From Alistipes sp. CAG:268 (GTDB lineage Bacteria; Bacteroidota; Bacteroidia; Bacteroidales; Rikenellaceae), in contig FR891960.1 of NCBI GenBank assembly GCA_000434235.1, positions 1 to 10,917 of the forward strand: a stretch of DNA of 10,917 bases. The letters are read 5' to 3'. The translations under genes were made by a program, and so were the position numbers. The notes under the pieces are model-generated. The model did not search any database. It saw only the letters and a list, made by a program, of their open reading frames with translations, and was not told the DNA's origin. Below are positions 1 through 6,481 of the stretch, piece after piece. Positions within the stretch are counted from its first letter, which is position 1, and the number at the start of each line of letters is the position of its first letter.

Positions 1-2286
1 CGCCCGGCGCCCAAACCGGCCGCACCGGCTCCCGCCGAGCAGGCTCCCGCGACACCCGAGCCCCCGAAGGACAACATCTTCCGTCCGGCTACGGTGACCC
101 TCACGGGCCCGCAGGTACTCGGCACGATGGACGTCTCGGGATTCGTTCCCGGAGGCAAGCACAAGCGCAAGCGCCTCCAGAAGGAGAAGGTCGATGTCTC
201 GAAGGCCCAGAAGGGAGGCCAGCAGGGCGGCGGCAAACAGGGCGGACAGGGCGGACAGAACGACCGCAACAACCGTCCGGGAGGCCAGCAGCAGAACCGC
301 GGCCAGCAGCAGAACCAGCCCCGTCCGGGCGAAGGCCGCCGCAACAAGAACAAGAACACCCCCAAACCGATCGTCCGCCCCGAAGTGAGCGACGAGGAGG
401 TTTCGAAACAGGTAAAGGACACCCTGGCCCGCCTGACGGCCAAGGGTGCCAAGACCAAGGCATCGAAATACCGCAAGGAGAAACGCGAGGCCGTCGCCGA
501 ACGCATGAGCGAGGAGTCGGCACGCGAGCAGCAGGAACGCTCGATCCTCAAGGTGACCGAGTTCGTCACCGTGAGCGAGCTGGCCACGATGATGAACGTC
601 TCGCCGACGGAGGTCATCACCGCCTGCATGAACCTCGGACTGATGGTGTCGATCAACCAGCGGCTCGACGCCGAGGCTCTGGTGGTCGTTGCCGAGGAGT
701 TCGGCTACAAGGTCGAGTTCGTCTCGGTGGAGATTCAGGAGGCCATCGCCGACGACCACGAAGACAAGGAGGAGGACCTCGTGCCGCGTCCGCCGATCGT
801 CACGGTCATGGGACACGTCGATCACGGTAAGACCTCGCTGCTGGACAACATCCGCAAGACGAACGTCATCGAGGGCGAGGCCGGCGGCATCACGCAGCAC
901 ATCGGTGCCTACAGCGTCGAACTCAACGGTCAGAAGATCACGTTCCTCGACACGCCGGGCCACGAAGCCTTCACGGCCATGCGTGCCCGCGGTGCGAAGA
1001 TCACCGACGTGGCGATCATCATCGTCGCGGCCGACGACAACGTCATGCCGCAGACGATCGAGGCGATCAACCACGCCCAGGCTGCCGGTGTGCCGATGGT
1101 CTTCGCCATCAACAAGATCGACAAGCCCAATGCCAACCCCGACCACATCAAGGAGCAGCTCTCGCAGATGAACTACCTGGTCGAGTCGTGGGGCGGCAAA
1201 TACCAGGATCAGGAGATCTCGGCCAAGAAGGGCATCAACCTCGACAAGCTGCTCGAGAAGGTGCTGCTCGAGGCTGAAATGCTCGAACTGAAGGCCAACC
1301 CGAACAAGAAGGCCGTGGGTACGGTGATCGAATCGACGCTCGACAAGGGCCGCGGCTACGTTTCGACGGTGCTCGTGCAGGCCGGAACGCTCCGCATCGG
1401 CGACGTCATCCTCTCCGGTACGTTCACGGGCCGCGTGAAGGCGATGTTCAACGAGAACGGCAAGAAGGTGACCGAGGCCGGTCCCTCGACACCGGTGCAG
1501 GTGCTGGGTCTGAACGGCGCCCCGCAGGCCGGTGACCTGTTCAACGTGATGGACGACGACCGCTCGGCCCGCGAGATCGCCAACAAGCGCGAGCAGCTGC
1601 AGCGCATGCAGGGCATCATGACCCAGAAGCACGTGACGCTCGACGAGATCGGACGCCGCATCGCCATCGGTTCGTTCAAGGAGCTGAACATCATCGTCAA
1701 GGGCGACGTGGACGGTTCGGTCGAGGCCATGTCCGGATCGCTCATCAAGCTCTCGAAGGAGACTGTCCAGGTGAACGTGATCCATGCCGCCGTGGGACAG
1801 ATCTCCGAGTCCGACGTGCTGCTGGCCGCCGCCTCGAACGCCATCATCGTGGGCTTCCAGGTGCGCCCGTCGGCCGCCGCGCGCAAGCTGGCCGAGAAGG
1901 AGGAGATCGAAATCCGCCTCTACTCGATCATCTACGACGCGATCAACGACATCAAGGACGCCATCGAGGGCATGCTCGAACCGGTGATGAAGGAGGAGAT
2001 CGTCGCCTCGGTCGAGGTGATGGAGATCTTCCGCATCTCGAAGGTGGGCACCGTGGCCGGATGCGTCGTGCGCGAAGGCAAGCTCCAGCGCTCGACCCCC
2101 ATCCGCGTCATCCGCGACGGCATCGTGATCTACACCGGCAAACTCGGATCGCTCAAGCGGTTCAAGGACGACGTCAAGGAGGTCACCTCCGGACAGGACT
2201 GCGGTCTGAACATCGAATCGTTCAACGACGTCCGTGTGGGCGACATCGTCGAAGGCTACGAACAGGTTGAGGTAAAACGCAAATAG
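1..2286 (+). CDS. infB: Translation initiation factor IF-2, 5'-truncated by the window edge
   Basis: IF-2 is the GTPase that brings formyl-Met-tRNA to the 30S subunit and promotes 70S joining in the cytoplasm. The frame is open from base 1 through the TAG at 2284-2286, giving 761 visible residues. The true start lies upstream, and the GTG at 94 is an internal valine codon. In order, the protein shows a Pro/Ala-rich then Gly/Gln/Asn/Lys-rich N-terminal extension (about 1-400), an IF2_N helical domain (about 541-720), and the G domain. The G domain has G1 GHVDHGKT (811-834), a G2 region with [10 protein letters not shown] (about 880-915), G3 DTPGH (949-963), G4 NKID (1111-1122) and G5 SAKKG (1219-1233). 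Domain II, the IF-2 domain 3 and the fMet-tRNA-binding C-terminal barrel follow to the end. All G motifs are intact. Bacteroidetes IF-2 is usually above 900 residues, so roughly 150-250 are probably missing. The next gene starts 25 bases downstream with no terminator between, so the two may be cotranscribed. Confidence 0.97.
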   Translation, partial: RPAPKPAAPAPAEQAPATPEPPKDNIFRPATVTLTGPQVLGTMDVSGFVPGGKHKRKRLQKEKVDVSKAQKGGQQGGGKQGGQGGQNDRNNRPGGQQQNRGQQQNQPRPGEGRRNKNKNTPKPIVRPEVSDEEVSKQVKDTLARLTAKGAKTKASKYRKEKREAVAERMSEESAREQQERSILKVTEFVTVSELATMMNVSPTEVITACMNLGLMVSINQRLDAEALVVVAEEFGYKVEFVSVEIQEAIADDHEDKEEDLVPRPPIVTVMGHVDHGKTSLLDNIRKTNVIEGEAGGITQHIGAYSVELNGQKITFLDTPGHEAFTAMRARGAKITDVAIIIVAADDNVMPQTIEAINHAQAAGVPMVFAINKIDKPNANPDHIKEQLSQMNYLVESWGGKYQDQEISAKKGINLDKLLEKVLLEAEMLELKANPNKKAVGTVIESTLDKGRGYVSTVLVQAGTLRIGDVILSGTFTGRVKAMFNENGKKVTEAGPSTPVQVLGLNGAPQAGDLFNVMDDDRSAREIANKREQLQRMQGIMTQKHVTLDEIGRRIAIGSFKELNIIVKGDVDGSVEAMSGSLIKLSKETVQVNVIHAAVGQISESDVLLAAASNAIIVGFQVRPSAAARKLAEKEEIEIRLYSIIYDAINDIKDAIEGMLEPVMKEEIVASVEVMEIFRISKVGTVAGCVVREGKLQRSTPIRVIRDGIVIYTGKLGSLKRFKDDVKEVTSGQDCGLNIESFNDVRVGDIVEGYEQVEVKRK

Positions 2287-2311
2287 TACCAATTATCCCA
2301 AACACACACCA

Positions 2312-3631
2312 ATGAACACACAAATCAAATTTACCACCCCCGAAGAGGCCGTCAAGGTCATCAAGTCGGGCGATCACGTGCATCTGAGCTCCGTAGCTTC
2401 GGCTCCCCAGTGCCTGATCAACGCCATGTGCAAGCGCGGCGAAGCCGGTGAACTGAAGGATGTACACATCCACCACCTCCACACCGAGGGCCCGGCCCCC
2501 TATGCCGACGAGAAGTTCGAAGGCATCTTCCAGCTCGACTCGTTCTTCGTGGGCGGCAACGTCCGCAAGGTGACCCAGAGCGGATATGCCGACTACATTC
2601 CGATCTTCCTGAGCGAGACGCAGCGTCTCTACCGTTGCGGCGCCGTACCGTGCAACGTGGCCATGATCCAGGTTTCGACCCCGGACAAGCACGGCTTCGT
2701 ATCGCTCGGCACGTCGGTCGATGCCACGCTGGCCGCCGTCGAGTGCGCCGACCACGTGATCGCCGTGGTAAACAAGCACGTTCCCCGTTCGTTCGGCCAG
2801 GCCATGATACCGATGTCGAAGATCGACCTCTTCGTCGAGGACGACACCCCGCTCATGGAGGCCCACTTCACCGAGCCCAACGAGATCGAGACGGCCATCG
2901 GCAAGCACTGCGCCGCGCTGATCGAGGACGGCGCCACGCTGCAGATGGGTATCGGCGCCATTCCCAACGCCGTGCTCGCACAGCTCGGAAACCACAAGAA
3001 CCTCGGTATCCACACCGAAATGTTCGCCGACGGCGTGCTGCCGCTCGTCGAGAAGGGCGTCATCAACGGCGAGGCGAAGAACATCGACAAGGGCAAGATG
3101 GTCTCGACCTTCCTGATGGGTTCGCAGAAGGTCTACGACTTCATCGACGACAACCCGGCCGTGATGATGATGGACGTGGGCTACACGAACGATCCCTACG
3201 TGATCGCCAAGAACGACCGCGTGACGGCCATCAACTCGGCCCTGCAGGTGGACCTCACCGGCCAGGTGTGCGCCGACTCGCTGGGCACGAAGTTCTACTC
3301 GGGCGTGGGCGGACAGATCGACTTCGTCTACGGAGCCTCGCTGTCGAAGGGCGGAAAGGCCATCATCGCCATGCCTTCGATCACCAACAAGGGCATCTCG
3401 AAGATCGCCCCGGTGCTCACGGCCGGTGCCGGTGTCGTTACGACGCGTAACCACATCCACTGGTTCGTCACCGAGAACGGCGCCGTGGATCTCTACGGCA
3501 AGACGCTCCAGGAGCGTGCCCGCCTGCTGATCTCGGTAGCCCACCCGTCGGCCCAGGAGGAGCTGGACCGTGCCGCTTTCGAGCGCTTCGGCTCGCACCA
3601 CCACTACATCAAGAAGTACATGGGCAAGTAG
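2312..3631 (+). CDS. Acetyl-CoA hydrolase/transferase family CoA-transferase (4-hydroxybutyrate/butyryl-CoA:acetate type)
   Basis: This complete 439-residue protein has the length and motifs of class I CoA-transferases of the Cat1/AbfT/But group. These swap CoA between acyl-CoA and acetate through a glutamyl-CoA thioester. The catalytic glutamate is seen at residue 236 in GIHTEMF (232-238). A glycine-rich CoA-binding loop, GIGAIPNAV, lies at 213-221, and the C-terminal GVGGQIDF motif is at 331-338. The N-terminal half (about 5-190) and C-terminal half (about 200-430) match the two-domain fold. There is no signal peptide or membrane segment, so it is cytoplasmic. The ATG at 2312 follows the infB stop by 25 bases and has no Shine-Dalgarno, as is usual in Bacteroidetes. 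A strong terminator follows. Substrate cannot be read from sequence: 4-hydroxybutyrate, butyrate, propionate or succinate CoA exchange with acetate are all possible. Family membership is secure and the exact reaction is not. Confidence 0.92.
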   Translation: MNTQIKFTTPEEAVKVIKSGDHVHLSSVASAPQCLINAMCKRGEAGELKDVHIHHLHTEGPAPYADEKFEGIFQLDSFFVGGNVRKVTQSGYADYIPIFLSETQRLYRCGAVPCNVAMIQVSTPDKHGFVSLGTSVDATLAAVECADHVIAVVNKHVPRSFGQAMIPMSKIDLFVEDDTPLMEAHFTEPNEIETAIGKHCAALIEDGATLQMGIGAIPNAVLAQLGNHKNLGIHTEMFADGVLPLVEKGVINGEAKNIDKGKMVSTFLMGSQKVYDFIDDNPAVMMMDVGYTNDPYVIAKNDRVTAINSALQVDLTGQVCADSLGTKFYSGVGGQIDFVYGASLSKGGKAIIAMPSITNKGISKIAPVLTAGAGVVTTRNHIHWFVTENGAVDLYGKTLQERARLLISVAHPSAQEELDRAAFERFGSHHHYIKKYMGK

Positions 3632-3662
3632 CCTTCACGGAAGGGTTGCTTCCCGCACCGAT

Positions 3663-3700
3663 ACGGGGTTCCGGTCCAACGGCCGGAACCCCGTTTTTTT
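3663..3700 (+). terminator. Intrinsic terminator after the CoA-transferase gene
   Basis: A perfect 12-bp GC-rich stem is formed by ACGGGGTTCCGG (3663-3674) and CCGGAACCCCGT (3683-3694). It has an 8-base loop and runs into seven consecutive T (3694-3700). It sits 32 bases after the CoA-transferase stop and separates the infB transcription unit from the DUF1080 cluster. No comparable T-tract exists for the minus strand, so it should act on rightward transcription. Confidence 0.93.
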
Positions 3701-3733
3701 ATCGTCCCGAAGCGGGAATTCGGCGGATATTCA

Positions 3734-3765
3734 CTTGTTTTCGCGGGGAAGATTTTCTAAATTTG
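3734..3765 (+). promoter_or_regulatory. Bacteroidetes-type promoter for the DUF1080/oxidoreductase cluster
   Basis: TAAATTTG at 3758-3765 is an exact match to the Bacteroidetes -7 element TAnnTTTG. CTTG at 3734-3737 fits the -33 TTTG/TTG element with a 20-base spacer, which is in the normal range. Transcription would begin near 3771, giving a leader of about 65 bases before the ATG at 3836. The site lies just after the terminator at 3663-3700, in a locally AT-richer stretch, which supports it. The leader contains one small inverted repeat (GCGGG 3774-3778 / CCCGC 3789-3793) and no riboswitch that I recognise. No similar promoter was seen between the four downstream genes. Confidence 0.75.
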
Positions 3766-3835
3766 TAACAGATGCGGGATCGGAAATACCCGCCGGTCCG
3801 GGCAAACATCGTAACCAACCTAAACTACACCACCT

Positions 3836-5140
3836 ATGAAACGTCCGACATTCGGGAACCTCCTCGGTTCGCTGTGCGGCACGGCCCTCGCCGCCGCACT
3901 CATCACCTCCTGCGCCCCCCGGCAGAACATGCTCACCGAAGAGGAAATCGCCGACGGCTGGGAGCTGCTCTTCGACGGGAAGAACCTCGACCAGTGGAAA
4001 GACTTCAACGGGGATTCGCTCACACAGCCGTGGCACGTCGTAGACGGCTGCATCCAGGCCAACGGCGACGGCAGCGACCTTTCGGGCTATATCGTCACCC
4101 GAAAACAGTACGAAAACTTCATCCTCGACTGGGAGTGGAAACTCTCGCGCGGCGGCAACAGCGGCATGCTCTACCACGTGGTCGAGGACCCCTGCTTCGA
4201 GGTACCCTACGTCACCGGCCCCGAATACCAGCTCATCGACGAGGAGGGCTGGGAGGAGCAGAACGCTCCGACGAAGCTCGAGGAGTGGCAGCGCCTGGGC
4301 GTCGATTACGCCATGCACCTCCCGGACCGCGCGGCCATGCGGCTCAATCCGCAGGGCGAGTGGAACTCGTCGCGCATCGTCTTCGACAACGGCCATGTCG
4401 AGCATTGGCTCAACGGCGTGAAGATCCTCGAATTCGAAGCCTGGACCGACGACTGGTTCGCCCGCAAGGCGAGCGGCAAATGGGAGACCGCTCCCGAATA
4501 CGGACTGGCCCGCCGCGGCGTGATCTGCCTGCAGGACCACGGCTACCCGGCCTCGTTCCGCAACCTGAAGATCAAGGAGCTGCCCCGCAAGGCCGGCAGC
4601 GAGGTTTCGCTCTTCAACGGCCGTGACCTCACGGGCTGGGAGGCCTACGGCACCGAGAAGTGGTATGTCGATCCGCAGGGGCTCCTCGTTTGCGAAAGCG
4701 GGCCCGACAAGCAGTACGGATACCTTGCCACACGCGCATACTACGATGATTTCGACCTCACGGTGGAGTTCCGCCAGCTGGCCAACGGCAACTCGGGCAT
4801 CTTCTTCCGCTCGTTCATCGAGCCGCCCGTGAAGGTGCACGGATGGCAGTGCGAGGTAGCCCCCAGGGGCAACGATACGGGCGGCATCTACGAATCCTAC
4901 GGCCGCGGCTGGCTCGTACAGATTCCCGACGAGAAGGAGTCGCTGCTCAAAGAGCGCGACTGGAACACGCTGCGCCTGCGCGTCGAGGGCGATCACGTGC
5001 AGACGTGGCTCAACGGCGAGGCGATGGCCGACCTGCACGATGCGAAGATCGGCGCCGCACAGGGCCGCATCGCCCTGCAGATCCACGACGGAGGCGGCAT
5101 CAAGGTGCAGTGGCGCAACCTCCGCCTCAAGACGCTCTGA
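3836..5140 (+). CDS. Tandem DUF1080 (3-keto-disaccharide hydrolase-like) lipoprotein
   Basis: This is a 434-residue envelope lipoprotein. The N-terminus is basic, then hydrophobic, and ends in the lipobox ITSC with the acylated cysteine at residue 26. Two DUF1080/PF06439 domains follow. Domain 1 (about 42-249) has LFDGKNLDQW, NSGMLYH (109-114 region), PEYQLID, the HWLNGVK strand and LQDHG (232-236), ending in FRNLKIKEL. Domain 2 (about 257-434) has LFNGRDLTGW, NSGIFFR (319-325), WQCEVAP, TWLNG (390-394) and LQIHDGG, ending in WRNLRLKTL. Family members have concanavalin-like beta-sandwich folds, and those studied in Bacteroides act on 3-keto-glycosides. Single-domain forms are about 200-260 residues, so this one is duplicated. 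The two domains differ strongly outside the core motifs, so they may have different substrates or steps. It is first in a four-gene cluster behind a recognisable promoter, 34 bases before the Tat-exported oxidoreductase. Enzyme class is likely, but substrate and cleavage chemistry are not shown. Confidence 0.9.
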   Translation: MKRPTFGNLLGSLCGTALAAALITSCAPRQNMLTEEEIADGWELLFDGKNLDQWKDFNGDSLTQPWHVVDGCIQANGDGSDLSGYIVTRKQYENFILDWEWKLSRGGNSGMLYHVVEDPCFEVPYVTGPEYQLIDEEGWEEQNAPTKLEEWQRLGVDYAMHLPDRAAMRLNPQGEWNSSRIVFDNGHVEHWLNGVKILEFEAWTDDWFARKASGKWETAPEYGLARRGVICLQDHGYPASFRNLKIKELPRKAGSEVSLFNGRDLTGWEAYGTEKWYVDPQGLLVCESGPDKQYGYLATRAYYDDFDLTVEFRQLANGNSGIFFRSFIEPPVKVHGWQCEVAPRGNDTGGIYESYGRGWLVQIPDEKESLLKERDWNTLRLRVEGDHVQTWLNGEAMADLHDAKIGAAQGRIALQIHDGGGIKVQWRNLRLKTL

Positions 5141-5174
5141 TCACCCAAGTCCAACCGCAAACAGATCGAAAGCC

Positions 5175-6458
5175 ATGGGAATCAACCGCAGAAACTTCCT
5201 GAAAACGGCGGGCGCCGCCACGCTCTTCACCATCGTCCCGCGGTGGGTGCTGGGCGGACCCGGACGCATCGCCCCGAGTGACCAGCTCACCAAGGGCATC
5301 ATCGGCGTCGGCGGCATCGGCCGCAGCAGCTACCACTTCACCAGCACACCCGAATGCCGGCTGGTGGCCATCTGCGACGTGGACAGCGACCACCTCCGGA
5401 GCGCCGCGGAGCTGGGCCGGCGCAAGTTCGGCCAGACGCTGAAAACCTACCACTTCTACCGCGATCTGATCACCGACCCTAATGTCGATATCGTACACAT
5501 CGCCACCCCGCCCCACTGGCACGGCATCATGGCCGTCGAGGCCGCCAAGGCCGGCAAGGACATCTGGTGCGAGAAACCCATGACACGCACCATCGGCGAG
5601 GGCAGGCGCGTCGTCGAGGCCGTCAGGCGCTACGGGCGCATCTTCCGCCTCAATACGTGGTTCCGCTTTGCGGACACCTTCTACGGACTCGGTACGACGG
5701 TCGAACCGCTCAAGAAACTCGTGCAGAGCGGCATGCTCGGATGGCCGCTGAAGGTGACCATCTCGGGGGCCACGGGCTTCACGTGGAAATTCTACTGGGT
5801 GGGCCGCGAACACCTCGAACCGCAACCCGTACCTGCAGCCCTCGACTACGACCTGTGGCTCGGCCCGGCCCCTGCGAAACCCTACAACGCCCACCGTACG
5901 CACCAGACCTTCCGCGGATACTGGGACTACGATGGCGGCGGGCTCACCGACATGGGTCAGCACTACATGGACCCGGTGCAGTACCTGCTGGGCAAGGACG
6001 ACACGTCGCCCGTGAAGATCGAGGTCGATGCCCCGCAGCAGCACCCCGACGCGGTGGGCATCTGGCGCAGGATTGTCTACACCTACGAAGACGGCTGCCA
6101 GATCGTGCTCGAGGGCGAGGGGTTCGAGAGCTCGGGCAAGGTCCCCTACATCGAGGGCCCGTTGGGCAAGGTCTACAAGGGATTCGAGTGTACGATCCCC
6201 GACGTGATGAACAAGCTGGCCGAGATGCCCGACCCCGAGCCGCAGCGCACCGACTTCCTCGCCTGCGTCCGAAAGCGCGAGCACTTCGCGCTGGACGAGG
6301 TGAAGGGACACCGCAGCTCGACGCTGGTCAATCTGGGCGCCTGCGCCCTGAGGCTCAACCGCACGCTGCACTTCGATCCCGACGCGCAGCTCTTCATCGG
6401 CGACGACGCTGCCAACCGACTGATCGACCAGCCGATGCGGTCGCCGTGGAAAATCTGA
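5175..6458 (+). CDS. Tat-exported Gfo/Idh/MocA family oxidoreductase
   Basis: This 427-residue NAD(P)-dependent sugar oxidoreductase starts at the ATG at 5175. The frame is open further upstream, but this start gives a well-formed twin-arginine signal, NRRNFLK (4-10), followed by a hydrophobic stretch to about residue 28. Upstream starts would bury it and overlap the previous gene. The Rossmann domain begins near 40 with GVGGIG (44-49). The family lysine is in EKP (133-135), and DMGQH (259-263) supplies the usual C-terminal-domain catalytic histidine/aspartate region. Tat export implies folding with bound cofactor in the cytoplasm before delivery to the periplasm, as in glucose-fructose oxidoreductase. 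It lies between two DUF1080 genes (34 and 23 bases away), which suggests it makes or reduces 3-keto-glycosides for them. Family and export are well supported. The substrate and redox partner are not known. Some Bacteroidetes relatives are annotated as glycosidases (GH109-like), a possible alternative. Confidence 0.92.
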   Translation: MGINRRNFLKTAGAATLFTIVPRWVLGGPGRIAPSDQLTKGIIGVGGIGRSSYHFTSTPECRLVAICDVDSDHLRSAAELGRRKFGQTLKTYHFYRDLITDPNVDIVHIATPPHWHGIMAVEAAKAGKDIWCEKPMTRTIGEGRRVVEAVRRYGRIFRLNTWFRFADTFYGLGTTVEPLKKLVQSGMLGWPLKVTISGATGFTWKFYWVGREHLEPQPVPAALDYDLWLGPAPAKPYNAHRTHQTFRGYWDYDGGGLTDMGQHYMDPVQYLLGKDDTSPVKIEVDAPQQHPDAVGIWRRIVYTYEDGCQIVLEGEGFESSGKVPYIEGPLGKVYKGFECTIPDVMNKLAEMPDPEPQRTDFLACVRKREHFALDEVKGHRSSTLVNLGACALRLNRTLHFDPDAQLFIGDDAANRLIDQPMRSPWKI

Positions 6459-6481
6459 CAACCCCCAAAGCGCATGAAACG

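Noticed and set aside
94..96. GTG as the start of IF-2
   Set aside because: The frame is open to base 1 with typical IF-2 N-terminal Pro/Ala-rich sequence, so this is an internal valine codon of a truncated gene.
2222..3604. 460-codon minus-strand open frame opposite the CoA-transferase gene
   Set aside because: It is an antisense shadow caused by GC-rich codons, and the plus-strand gene is a complete recognised enzyme. The same applies to the long minus-strand frames at 3731-5086, 5127-6809, 6500-8218 and 8375-9502.
3771..3835. Possible riboswitch or structured leader upstream of the DUF1080 lipoprotein
   Set aside because: Only a 5-bp stem (3774-3778 with 3789-3793) is present and no known aptamer pattern is seen.
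5040..5174. Upstream start for the Tat-exported oxidoreductase
   Set aside because: It would overlap the end of the DUF1080 lipoprotein gene and add an Arg/Ser-rich antiphase translation before a well-formed Tat signal at 5175.
5567..6481. N-terminal extension of the HEAT-DUF1080 protein
   Set aside because: It is the +1/+2-phase reading of the oxidoreductase gene, Arg-rich and without a domain. The Sec signal starts at the ATG at 6482.
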